Positions 8,768 to 16,672 of a stretch of 55,773 nt of DNA are shown one piece after another. This stretch comes from Novosphingobium sp. (GTDB lineage: Bacteria; Pseudomonadota; Alphaproteobacteria; Sphingomonadales; Sphingomonadaceae): positions 1 through 55,773 of the forward strand of contig JAGIAR010000015.1 in the NCBI GenBank assembly GCA_017744735.1, written 5' to 3'. Position numbers and translations under genes: made by a program. Numbering within the stretch: the first letter of the stretch is position 1; the number at the start of each line of letters is the position of its first letter. Under the pieces are notes generated by a model. The model was not told the origin of the DNA. It worked only from the letters and a program-made list of their open reading frames with translations, and did no database searches.

Positions 8768-9330
8768 TCGGCCGGCGCCACCAGCCCGGCTTCCATCCGG
8801 GCCCGGCCCTCCTCGGTCAGCGCTAGCGGCCGCGCGTAGGATCGGTCGGCGGGGCCGCGCAGGCCCTGCATGGCGCGCGGCGGAATGCCGTTATTGTCGG
8901 CGGTGAAGGTGAAGTCCATCACCGCTTCGCGATGCGCGATGCGCCAGTCTCCCGCGCGGCGCTCGAAACGGTCGACGTAGCGCGCCCCGCCGATCGTGAC
9001 CGTATCGCTGCCCTTTGGCAGCAGCGTGGTGATCACATAGCTTTCGCAATGGGCGACGTCGCCGTCGATGTCGAAGGTGAAGTTCGAGATGTGGTGCGAG
9101 GTGTGATCGAGGCTGGTGAGATAGGCCAGCAGCCAGTCGACCCGCGCCTCGGGCCCGCCGGTAAAGGCGCCGCGGTCGTCGGTCGCATCCGGGTGATAGG
9201 CCGAAAGCAGCAGGTCGCGATCGAGCCGGTCGGCGCCGCGGGTGTAGCGGTTCATGCAGTCGAGAATGTCCGCCCGGTCCCTCAGGTATCGCACCTCGGC
9301 TGCCAGAGCGGCAAGTTCCACCTCGTTCAT
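8764..9330 (-). CDS. NTF2/SnoaL-like protein, cytosolic, LinA/dehydratase-like
   Basis: A 188-residue protein without a signal peptide. It is a SnoaL_4-type NTF2 fold with the pattern RYTRGADRLDRDLL then YHPDAT, and later HHISNF. D34 and H79/H80 sit where the catalytic Asp-His pair lies in LinA, scytalone dehydratase and BaiE-type enzymes, so a lyase or dehydratase role is possible. The ATG at 9330 overlaps the MFS stop (ATGA), and its own stop overlaps the AraC start. This coupling suggests it acts on a compound imported by the MFS protein. The substrate cannot be inferred. Confidence 0.88.
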   Translation of the reverse strand: MNEVELAALAAEVRYLRDRADILDCMNRYTRGADRLDRDLLLSAYHPDATDDRGAFTGGPEARVDWLLAYLTSLDHTSHHISNFTFDIDGDVAHCESYVITTLLPKGSDTVTIGGARYVDRFERRAGDWRIAHREAVMDFTFTADNNGIPPRAMQGLRGPADRSYARPLALTEEGRARMEAGLVAPAE

Positions 9331-10721
9331 CGGATTTCCTCTCCCTCGATTACCGGCGGGGGCGACACGAAATGCCTGCGCCCGAACAGGATCGCGATCG
9401 CCGAGATGGCGACCGGCACGACCAGGGTCAGCAGGATCGTCTTCGGCGCCATCTGTGCACCGATCGCGAGGCCTCCTGCGATCGGCGCGGACACCGCCCC
9501 GATCCGGCTGACCGCAGCCATCCACCCGGCGCTGGTGGCGCGCAGCTCAAGCGGATAGAGCGCCACCGCGATCGACATCCAGATGCCCTGGATCCCGGAG
9601 GTTCCGGCGCCCGCCAGCAGCAGCAGGCCCTGCCATAACAGCACCTTGCCGGGCAGCAGCCCGATCGCCGCCAGCGCCAGGGCCGAGCAGCCGTATCCCG
9701 CGAGCAGGGCCGGCACGATCTTGCGGCGGTCGATCGCCCAGGCGATCAGCAGCCCGCTGAAAATCCCGCCGAGCTGGACCGCGGCGGTGCCGCGCAGCGC
9801 GTCGGCGGTGCTCCAGTGGGCCTGGCGCAGCACGGTCGGCAGCCAGCTCATCATCAGATAGAGACAAAAGCCCCCGCTGATCGTCCCCAGCCAAGCGACC
9901 AGTGTGCGGATGCGATGTTCCGGCGAAAGCAGCGTCGCGACCGACTGGCGCGCAGAACGCTCGCGCTGCGTCAGGTACAATTGTCCGGCGGCAAGCTCGG
10001 GCGCGATCTGCCGCAGGATCGCCGCGATGCGCGGATCGCGCGGGCGCACGGAGACCAGCCATTTGAGCGATTCGGGCAGGAACAGCCAGATCACCGCCGC
10101 CACTGCCAGCGGCACCGCGCCGCCGAACCAGAAGATTCCGTGCCAGCCGATGCCGGCCAGGATGGCTGGCGCGATCATTGCGGCAAGGAACGCGCCGCCG
10201 GGCACCGCGCAGGTCATCAGGGTCATCAGCAGGAAGCGCCATTTGGCCGGCGCATAATCGCTCATGATCGCGGCGGTATTGACCGTGGTGATGCCCAGGC
10301 CGATCCCGGTCGCGAAGCGGCAGACGGTGATCCATCCGGCAGAGACATGCAGCAGCGCCGCCAGCGTGCTGCCGCCGGTCACCAGCATCGCGATCGTCAG
10401 CATCGGCTTGCGCCCGATCCGGTCGCCCAGCGGCCCGAACACCGCGCCGCCGATCGCCATGCCGAACAGGCTGGCCGAGAGTGCGAGGCTGAAGCGTTCG
10501 GGGGTGACGCCCAGTTCGCCGGCGATATCGGGCACGGCGAGTGCCAGCGCCTGCAAATCATAGCCTTCGCAGAACAGCGCCAGCGCGCAGATCAGGAACA
10601 GGCGGAGCTGCAGCCCCGAAAGCCGGGGCTCGTCGATCAGCGCGTCGACGTTCCCCGAGCGCTGCGGCGGATCCGCAGCGGCTCCGATTTGCGCCAGCGT
10701 CGCCACGCTAGTCTTCGGCAC
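9327..10721 (-). CDS. MFS transporter, aromatic acid:H+ symporter type
   Basis: A 464-residue, 12-helix major facilitator. The first helix has EGYDLQALALAVP, close to the DGYD motif of the PcaK/BenK aromatic acid symporters, and the loop after helix 2 has GDRIGRKP (motif A). It probably imports an aromatic or other carboxylic acid across the inner membrane. The longest start is GTG at 10721, which overlaps the upstream gene by 14 bases; a GTG five codons further in (10706) is also possible. It sits in the middle of a tightly overlapped operon with cytosolic NTF2-like proteins, which are therefore likely to process the imported compound. Confidence 0.92.
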   Translation of the reverse strand: MPKTSVATLAQIGAAADPPQRSGNVDALIDEPRLSGLQLRLFLICALALFCEGYDLQALALAVPDIAGELGVTPERFSLALSASLFGMAIGGAVFGPLGDRIGRKPMLTIAMLVTGGSTLAALLHVSAGWITVCRFATGIGLGITTVNTAAIMSDYAPAKWRFLLMTLMTCAVPGGAFLAAMIAPAILAGIGWHGIFWFGGAVPLAVAAVIWLFLPESLKWLVSVRPRDPRIAAILRQIAPELAAGQLYLTQRERSARQSVATLLSPEHRIRTLVAWLGTISGGFCLYLMMSWLPTVLRQAHWSTADALRGTAAVQLGGIFSGLLIAWAIDRRKIVPALLAGYGCSALALAAIGLLPGKVLLWQGLLLLAGAGTSGIQGIWMSIAVALYPLELRATSAGWMAAVSRIGAVSAPIAGGLAIGAQMAPKTILLTLVVPVAISAIAILFGRRHFVSPPPVIEGEEIR

Positions 10722-12036
10722 GCGCGAAGGCGGCCATGTCGGCGACGCCCCCGGCGGCCGGATTGGGCGGCGGGGCGTTCTTGCCGGTCACCGGATTGGG
10801 GTAGTGGAACGGCTCGCAGTAATAGTTGGGATAGGTGAGGTAGATCACCGTCGGGGCCAGATCGGGCGGCGGAGGGAAGCTTTCGGGCCGCGTGTTCGGA
10901 GTCGCCTGCTTGTGCCAGCCTTCCGAATAGAGCGTGTACATCGTGAAGGGCGCGTGGAGCTTGTCGATCACCCACACGCCGTCGACTTTCTTGTAATGGT
11001 TCTCGTAAAGGCAATCGCCCCAGTTGAGCGGCGCCCAGCTGCTGCCGCCGATCACGAAAGCCCGCCAGCGGCCGCGCGCGGTCTGCCCGTCTTCCGAAAC
11101 CGTCACGATCCCCTGGAATTGCTGGTGGTTGATGATCTGCTCGCGCTGCGGTCCGGTGGGGCCGAGGCCGATACCCATGTATTGCAGCACCCGTTCCTTG
11201 CCGAGGAACACGCCGCGCCCCCCGATCTCGAGCGTGGAATCCGCGACGAACAGGTCGGACACGTCGTTCCACATCGCCTTGTCGACATAGTAGCCGTAGG
11301 AGCGCTGGAGCTTCTCGCAGGCCCGCTGGTCCTCCAGCCGTTCGGTCCGCCGGGCGAGCGCCGCGATGTCCTCCGCCAGCGCGTCGTCCGGCAATGGAGG
11401 TAGCGCGGGCCGAGCGGGCTGTGCGCCGGTCACCGGATTGGGATAGTGATAGAGGGGCAGATAGACTTCGGGCAGCGAAGCATAGACCTCGCTCTGCGGC
11501 GCATCTGGAGGAAGCACCTCGCTCGGACCCTCCATCGGTATGTCGCCGGCGATCCAGCCCTTGTCGTAATCGCAGATCATGGTGACGTAGAAGTGCAGGC
11601 TGGCGATCTTCCACACGCCGCCATCGTTGACATAGGCGTTCTCGAAGGTCCCCTCGCTCCAGCGGCCTTCACCGTTTGATTGCCACATGATGTCGTTGCG
11701 CCAGCGGGCCTTCGCTGTGCGGTTGTCCGGGGCGACGGTGATGATCGGCTGGCAGGTGAAATGGATGTTAAGCTCGCCCTGGGCGAGTCCGTCGGGTCCG
11801 CGCAGCGCGATCGCCGCGCGGATGCGTTCGCGGCCGCGATAGACCCCGCTCTGGCCCCATTCCCAGCTGGCGTCGTCGGCGAACAGATCCGCCGCGGCCG
11901 GCCACAGGCCCTTGTCGACGTAATAGCCGTAACTGCGCTGCAGCCGTTCGATTGCCTCGTGCGAGGCCTGCCGCGCGAGCCCCAACTCGATCGCGTCGAG
12001 GTGCGCTTCCAGCGCGTCGAGCACCTGGTCGCTCAT
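10708..12036 (-). CDS. Two-domain NTF2/SnoaL-like protein, cytosolic
   Basis: A 442-residue protein without a signal peptide, made of two tandem NTF2-like domains (about 20-215 and 235-430). Both have the YGYYVDKxxW motif and the histidine in the following strand (LNIHF and INHQQF). Each ends in the same tail, HYPNPVTG, which marks this subfamily throughout the window. The start at 12036 is chosen because the ATG overlaps the upstream stop (ATGA). The Asp-His layout fits an active NTF2-type lyase or dehydratase in each domain, but no family member that I know of with this tail has an assigned activity. Confidence 0.88.
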   Translation of the reverse strand: MSDQVLDALEAHLDAIELGLARQASHEAIERLQRSYGYYVDKGLWPAAADLFADDASWEWGQSGVYRGRERIRAAIALRGPDGLAQGELNIHFTCQPIITVAPDNRTAKARWRNDIMWQSNGEGRWSEGTFENAYVNDGGVWKIASLHFYVTMICDYDKGWIAGDIPMEGPSEVLPPDAPQSEVYASLPEVYLPLYHYPNPVTGAQPARPALPPLPDDALAEDIAALARRTERLEDQRACEKLQRSYGYYVDKAMWNDVSDLFVADSTLEIGGRGVFLGKERVLQYMGIGLGPTGPQREQIINHQQFQGIVTVSEDGQTARGRWRAFVIGGSSWAPLNWGDCLYENHYKKVDGVWVIDKLHAPFTMYTLYSEGWHKQATPNTRPESFPPPPDLAPTVIYLTYPNYYCEPFHYPNPVTGKNAPPPNPAAGGVADMAAFARAED

Positions 12037-12689
12037 CGCACCACCTCCTCTCCGGTGACCGGGTGGGGATAATGGAAGGGCGGCGCGAAGATCGCCGGGA
12101 AAGGTTGATAGGCCGTCGCGGACGGCCGATCCGGCGGGAAATCTGCCAGCGCCGGGGAGCGCCAGTCGCCGTCGACCGGTTGGAGCGTGGCCCAGCCGCC
12201 CTCGTAGGGGGCGACGAAATTGGGATAGAAGCGCAGCGCGGCGATCTTCCATACCCCGGCTTCCTTGCGATAGGCGTTCTCATAGACGCCTTCACCCCAT
12301 TCGGCGTGCTCGCCGTACTGGCCGGTCATGGAGAGTTGGTGCCAGCGGCCCTGGGCTGTAGTGCCGTCCTCGGAAAGCGTTATCACCGGCTGCAGCTGGA
12401 AGTGCTCGTGAAGCTGGCCGAACGGCAGGCCCGGGCCGGGATTGCCACCCGCCAGCAGCACGATCGCCCGGTGGATGCGCTCGCGGCCGGCATAGACGCC
12501 GTCGACCCCGTGCTCGAAGGTCGCGTCTTCGGCGAACAGGTTGCTCGCCTCGCGCCAATAGCCTTTGTCGATGTAGAACCCATAGGCGCGCTGCAGGCGG
12601 ATGATCGCCTGATAGTCCTCGCGCCGTTCGGCCTCGGCCTGCAGCCGCGCGATCCGTTGCTCGATTTGCCTGCGTCGCTCAGCGGACAT
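12033..12689 (-). CDS. NTF2/SnoaL-like protein with HYPHPVTG tail, cytosolic
   Basis: A 218-residue single-domain relative of the previous protein. After an N-terminal coiled segment (about 1-30) come YGFYIDKGYW, an LFAEDATFEHG strand and LHEHFQLQP, so the candidate Asp and His are kept. The C-terminus is FHYPHPVTGEEVVR. There is no signal peptide. It overlaps the upstream gene by 11 bases and the downstream gene by four. It probably works with, or forms a heteromer with, the two-domain protein. Confidence 0.88.
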   Translation of the reverse strand: MSAERRRQIEQRIARLQAEAERREDYQAIIRLQRAYGFYIDKGYWREASNLFAEDATFEHGVDGVYAGRERIHRAIVLLAGGNPGPGLPFGQLHEHFQLQPVITLSEDGTTAQGRWHQLSMTGQYGEHAEWGEGVYENAYRKEAGVWKIAALRFYPNFVAPYEGGWATLQPVDGDWRSPALADFPPDRPSATAYQPFPAIFAPPFHYPHPVTGEEVVR

Positions 12690-13188
12690 GTCCTTCCTCC
12701 TCTGCCGTTCGCACGGGCTTTTCTTCGCGTGTGGGAATCTCGCCGACGACCCGGCGGACGGAAAAGCGCCAGCGCCCGTCCTCGCGCACCAGCTCGTCGA
12801 AATAGCGGCCGGCCAGCATCGGGCCGGGCTTCGCGTCTTCGGTACGGGCGAAATAGACCAGGCGGGACTCTGCGGTCGCCCGGTCGCCCTCCACCCGGAT
12901 CAGGATGTTGCTCATCAGGTGGAAGTTCTGGGTATTGATCCAGCCTTCCGGTACAGGACCAAGCCCTTCGAGCAGCATCGCTTCGATCGCCGCAGGGCCG
13001 GTTGCCTCACCCATTCTCCCGGACCAGCGTCCGTCCCGCGCGAACAATTGCGCATAGCCGTGGTAATCGCGCGCATCGAGCCGCTGGGCGTAGACCAGGA
13101 TCAGATCGCGGATCTCGCGCTCGTCCTCGATCGCACGAAGCCTTTCCTCGATGGAAAGCCCCGCGGTTTGCGGTGAATCTCCGGCCAT
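12679..13188 (-). CDS. NTF2/SnoaL_4-like protein, cytosolic, first gene of operon
   Basis: A 169-residue SnoaL_4-type protein without a signal peptide. It has VYAQRLDARDYHGYAQLF (candidate catalytic D38) and INTQNFHLMSN (candidate H90), the same arrangement as in scytalone dehydratase and BaiE relatives. It is closely related to the exported protein at 18466-19056, which shows the same ARDY, TGPAAI and AGRYFDE blocks. It is the first gene of a six-gene minus-strand operon ending in AraC. The promoter is probably in the 124-base gap upstream, which holds the RCTAAAC cluster at 13229. Confidence 0.9.
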   Translation of the reverse strand: MAGDSPQTAGLSIEERLRAIEDEREIRDLILVYAQRLDARDYHGYAQLFARDGRWSGRMGEATGPAAIEAMLLEGLGPVPEGWINTQNFHLMSNILIRVEGDRATAESRLVYFARTEDAKPGPMLAGRYFDELVREDGRWRFSVRRVVGEIPTREEKPVRTAEEEGHVR

Positions 13189-13228
13189 GTCCTCTCCACT
13201 GCGGCTTTTGCCCGCAAGGGCTCCGCAT

Positions 13229-13248
13229 GTTTAGCGGTTTAGCTAAAC
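13229..13248. promoter_or_regulatory. Putative operator cluster, RCTAAAC element D
   Basis: GTTTAGCGGTTTAGCTAAAC contains two direct GTTTAGC copies eight bases apart and an inverted GCTAAAC, which makes a perfect GTTTAGCTAAAC palindrome at 13237-13248. It lies about 40-60 bases upstream of the first gene of the NTF2/MFS operon (start 13188). It is the best-formed copy of the repeated element. Confidence 0.5.
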
Positions 13249-13312
13249 AATTCGCGCGTGAAGGTAAACTGAGAAATGCCCTGTCAGGCGGATTTCGGAG
13301 CTGTCCAGCGGT

Positions 13313-13783
13313 TCAGCGACGGCGGGCGAAATCGCTCAGGTTGCGGGCGAACTGGACGATCAGCTGATCGAGCTTGTTTTCCTGCCGTTGGGATTCGAGC
13401 CGGGGCAGTTCGATCCTCAGCACGCGGGTTTCGCCGGTGGCCGGCTCGGCGGGATGGGTGCGCGCGCGCGGATGGGCGCGGTGGTATATGTCGAGGAACT
13501 GCTCGCGCTCGCGCTTGGTCAGATGGATCGCGTCGAGGATCGGCTCGACGTATTTCTCCGGCAGCGGTGTCTTGTAGTTCGGGCTCGTGATCTGGGAAAC
13601 GAAGCTCTTGTTCTTGCCGATCTGCGCGGCGATCCGCAGTCGCATGCCCGATGGGCGCGACTCCACCGCCTCCTTGAGCAGGCTCTTGTAAGCGCGGATC
13701 AGTTCCTGTTTCGCGTCCCCCGTCACTCCGCCTCCGTCATGCCCATCGGCCGGCTCGTCCTCGCCCAGCAGCCGCGCCGTCAT
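13313..13783 (-). CDS. Small helix-turn-helix protein at the end of the dha operon
   Basis: A 156-residue protein. Residues about 45-100 look like a helix-turn-helix of XRE type (MRLRIAAQIGKNKSFVSQI, then a helical LTKREREQFLDIYHRAHP segment). The tail from about residue 125 is charged and probably helical. The ATG at 13783 overlaps the stop of the enzyme I gene (ATGA), so it belongs to the dihydroxyacetone kinase/PTS operon. It could be a local regulator that reads the phosphorylation state of the relay or the kinase. I cannot assign it to a named family with certainty. Confidence 0.82.
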   Translation of the reverse strand: MTARLLGEDEPADGHDGGGVTGDAKQELIRAYKSLLKEAVESRPSGMRLRIAAQIGKNKSFVSQITSPNYKTPLPEKYVEPILDAIHLTKREREQFLDIYHRAHPRARTHPAEPATGETRVLRIELPRLESQRQENKLDQLIVQFARNLSDFARRR

Positions 13784-15330
13784 TCCCCGTGCCTTATGAA
13801 GTGTTTGAAGCGCGGTGCAAAGCGTGCCGGAACGGCGATCGAGCGGATTCCGCAGTCGATCAGCTGCCGCAGTTGCACCAGCGAGGAAGCGACATCGCCG
13901 CACAGCGTGACCTCGGTCGCGGTGCGCTCGGCTTCGCGCAGCACCAGCCGGATCAGGTCCAGCACGGCCGGGGCGATCTCCTCGCCGAAATCGAGCGCGT
14001 CGCTGTCGCGCGAGACCGCGAGCGTGTACTGGACGAGGTCGTTGGTCCCGATCGCGAAGAAATCCGCGCCGAAGCTTCCGATCTCGAGCGCCGCTGCCGG
14101 CGTCTCCACCAGCATTCCGAGCATTGCCTGCGCGTTGCCACCCTGCCGCGCGATCACCTCGTCCAGCTTCCGACGGAAGAACTCCATTTCCTTCGGCAGC
14201 GTCAGCATCGGCACGAGGATCCGCACGGGCCGGCCGGCCGCCGCTTCGAGAATTGCCGCGTACTGGGTTTGGAGCACGTCCGGGCGACGGGCGAGCAGGC
14301 GCGCGCCCCGCACGCCGAGAAAGGCGTTGGTCTCACCGGGAATGGTGAAGCCGGGGATTGCCTTGTCGCCGCCCGCGTCGATCAGGCGGATCGTGACCGG
14401 GCGATCGCCCGCCCAGTCGAACAGCCGGCGGTAGATGTTCGCCTGCACCTCCTGCTGCAGCAGGGCGGCCGGATCGGGCAGGAGCAATTCGGTCCGCACC
14501 AGGCCGATCCCGTCGAACCATTCGGCAGGGGTTTCGTCCAGCGAGGCGAGCGAATTCAGGCTGAGATTGATCTTCACTTGCGCGCCATCGGGCAGCAGCG
14601 CCGGCCCCAGTGCCACATCTTCCGCCAGCTTGACGGTGTGAATCGGGGTTTCCGACGCACCCAGCTCGGCAGCCTCGGGATTGACGATCAGGCGGCCGGC
14701 CACCGCATCGAGCAGCGCGGGGCATTCGAGCATCGAAGGATCGACATCGCCGATCCGCACCAGCATCGGAACGCCCTGCGCGCGCGCCAGCAACGCGACG
14801 TGGCTGCCGGCGCTGCCGGCCCGCAGCGCGATCCCACGGGCGTTCTTCCAGTCGATCTCAAGGAATCGGCTCGGAGTCATGTCGTCGGCCAGCAGCACCG
14901 AATTTTCGGACCAGTCGACTTCGGGCTCTCGGTCCCCACCGAAACAGCCGAGCAGACGATCGCGCAGGTCGATCATATCGGCCGCGCGTGCGGCGAACAG
15001 CTCGCTTTCCGAAGAGGCGAAGAGTTCGATCTGCTCTTCGAAGACCTCGCCGATCGCGGCCTGCGGATCCCTGGTGTCGCCGCTCCGGACGATCAGTTCG
15101 CTCACGAAGCTGTCGTCTTCGAGCAGCTCGACCTGGAATTCGAGAATCTCCCTGCCGAGTTCCTGGCTCGACGCCTGCAGCGCGACGAGCTGCTGCAGCG
15201 TTGCGGCGACCGCTCCGACCACGCTGGCGGCCGGTCGCGCGGGTGCGGCGCGCACCGGCCGGTCGCGCCGCAGAACGCCGGCGGCCGCACCTTTCGACGC
15301 GACCTGCCCCGCATAGGCGTGTCGCCTCAT
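13780..15330 (-). CDS. ptsI: PTS enzyme I (PEP-protein phosphotransferase)
   Basis: A 516-residue enzyme I that takes phosphate from phosphoenolpyruvate and passes it to HPr. The swivelling phosphohistidine domain has GSAGSHVALLAR with H177 as the phosphorylated residue. The C-terminal TIM barrel has the PEP-binding blocks (GLVRTELLLPD, IRLIDAGGDK, GTNDLVQYTLAVSRD) and the catalytic cysteine in LCGDVAS. It is a little shorter than the usual 570 residues, mainly in the N-terminal HPr-binding part. It overlaps its neighbours by four bases on both sides. With no sugar permease here, its likely job is to feed DhaM. Confidence 0.93.
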   Translation of the reverse strand: MRRHAYAGQVASKGAAAGVLRRDRPVRAAPARPAASVVGAVAATLQQLVALQASSQELGREILEFQVELLEDDSFVSELIVRSGDTRDPQAAIGEVFEEQIELFASSESELFAARAADMIDLRDRLLGCFGGDREPEVDWSENSVLLADDMTPSRFLEIDWKNARGIALRAGSAGSHVALLARAQGVPMLVRIGDVDPSMLECPALLDAVAGRLIVNPEAAELGASETPIHTVKLAEDVALGPALLPDGAQVKINLSLNSLASLDETPAEWFDGIGLVRTELLLPDPAALLQQEVQANIYRRLFDWAGDRPVTIRLIDAGGDKAIPGFTIPGETNAFLGVRGARLLARRPDVLQTQYAAILEAAAGRPVRILVPMLTLPKEMEFFRRKLDEVIARQGGNAQAMLGMLVETPAAALEIGSFGADFFAIGTNDLVQYTLAVSRDSDALDFGEEIAPAVLDLIRLVLREAERTATEVTLCGDVASSLVQLRQLIDCGIRSIAVPARFAPRFKHFIRHGE

Positions 15331-15638
15331 TCCGCGCCTTCTCCCGGTTCGGTGAATGCTCGCTCGAAGAAGCCGCCCAGCGCCGCGATGGCCGCGTCCG
15401 CGTCCGCTCCCGCGGCGCGCAGTTCGATCACCTTGCCGCCTTCGGCGCGCATCGCCATCAGCTTGGGGACGCTTTTCGCATCGATCCATGCGGCATCGCC
15501 GGCAACCCGCATCTGCATCGTCGAGGTATATTTGCGGGCGAGCCGGGCGACCTTGATCGCCGGGCGGGCGTGCAGCCCGTCGGCAGATCGCACGGTCAGC
15601 TCCGTATGCAACCAGTTCTCGGATGGCGCTCCGTTCAT
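15327..15638 (-). CDS. ptsH: HPr-family phosphocarrier protein
   Basis: A 103-residue HPr. The phosphorylated histidine is H23 in SADGLHARPA, and the AKSVPKLMAM segment holds the serine that is regulatory in other HPr proteins. It moves phosphate from enzyme I to DhaM. The ATG at 15638 overlaps the dhaM stop (ATGA) and its stop overlaps the enzyme I start. In Escherichia coli these parts are fused into one DhaM protein; here they are separate genes. Confidence 0.93.
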   Translation of the reverse strand: MNGAPSENWLHTELTVRSADGLHARPAIKVARLARKYTSTMQMRVAGDAAWIDAKSVPKLMAMRAEGGKVIELRAAGADADAAIAALGGFFERAFTEPGEGAE

Positions 15639-16021
15639 GCCTGCATGAACTCCTCGGCCGCGCGCACGACCTCGTCGAGGGTTCCGCCCGAGGCCGCCTC
15701 GGCCGCCGCCATCAGCGCGCCTTCGACCAGCGGCGCCTGGCAGATGCGCACGCTGCTGCCGCGCGCCCGATCGAGTTGCTCGATCGCCATTTCGGAGTTG
15801 GTTTCCGCGCCGCCCATGTCGACCAGCACGGCAACCCCCTCGGGGCGCCAGATCGCGTCGAGCTGCGCGACGATCTGGGGCAGGCTGGTGCCGAGCCCGC
15901 CGTCGGCATTGCCGCCGGTCCAGGCGATGGTGACGTCCTCGCCCGCCATCTGCCGCGCCATGTCGGCAGTGCCGCGGGCGACGTCGTGCGAATGCGAGAC
16001 GATCAGGATGGCGACGCTCAT
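15635..16021 (-). CDS. dhaM: Dihydroxyacetone kinase phosphotransfer subunit DhaM (EIIA domain)
   Basis: A 128-residue, single-domain DhaM of the mannose-type EIIA fold. H10 in LIVSHSHDVARGT is the phosphorylated histidine. It rephosphorylates the ADP bound to DhaL using phosphate from HPr. VLVDMGGAETNSEMA is the conserved second block. Its ATG directly follows the dhaL stop with no gap, which indicates coupled translation. Confidence 0.94.
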   Translation of the reverse strand: MSVAILIVSHSHDVARGTADMARQMAGEDVTIAWTGGNADGGLGTSLPQIVAQLDAIWRPEGVAVLVDMGGAETNSEMAIEQLDRARGSSVRICQAPLVEGALMAAAEAASGGTLDEVVRAAEEFMQA

Positions 16022-16672
16022 TCAGGATTCTCCGCCGAGTAGTTCGGTGATGGTGGAAAGGCACAGCAACGCGGAGGCCGCGCCCGGATCGTCGGCGCCC
16101 GCCGCGCGCTCGCCGACATAGGCCGCGCGCCCGCGCCGGGCGCGCAGGGGCCGCGCGTCCTCCAAGCCCTGCCGGCCCGCAGCCTGCATCGCAGCAAGCG
16201 CCGCGGCGCGGCCGCCTCCGGCATGGACGGCCAGCGCGCGCGATGCGGGGGCAAGCACGTCGAGCATGGTCTTGTCGCCCTCCGCCGCGCGGCCGCGCTT
16301 GGCGAGCCCGGCGACGCCGGCCGCGAAGGCTGTCGCCCACTCGGCAAGGGAGGGCGCGACGGGGAGGGCCTTGCCCGTTTCCATCAGCAAGGTGCCGTAG
16401 AGCGGACCGGAGGCGCCGCCGACGCTCATCACGATTTCGCTGCCGGCGCGGCGCAGCAGATCGGGCAGGGCGAGGTTCGCAAGCGTGTCGCGCACTTCGT
16501 CGAGCCGACGCGCGGCGCGCGAGAGATTGTGCCCGTGGTCGCCGTCGCCGATTGCGCGGTCGAGCGCGTCCAACTCGTCCTCTGCCGCCAGCAACCGCTG
16601 ACACAGCGTCGCCAGCGCGTCGAGCGCGCGCGCCTCGGCGGATCGGGTGGGGGCGGGCGATGCGCTTGTCAT
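16022..16672 (-). CDS. dhaL: Dihydroxyacetone kinase ADP-binding subunit DhaL
   Basis: A 216-residue DhaL. It has the metal/ADP-binding motif GDGDHGHN near residue 42 and the conserved GGASGPLYGT block near residue 90. DhaL holds ADP as a fixed cofactor, is rephosphorylated by DhaM and passes phosphate to the substrate on DhaK. The ATG at 16672 overlaps the dhaK stop (ATGA). Confidence 0.94.
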   Translation of the reverse strand: MTSASPAPTRSAEARALDALATLCQRLLAAEDELDALDRAIGDGDHGHNLSRAARRLDEVRDTLANLALPDLLRRAGSEIVMSVGGASGPLYGTLLMETGKALPVAPSLAEWATAFAAGVAGLAKRGRAAEGDKTMLDVLAPASRALAVHAGGGRAAALAAMQAAGRQGLEDARPLRARRGRAAYVGERAAGADDPGAASALLCLSTITELLGGES

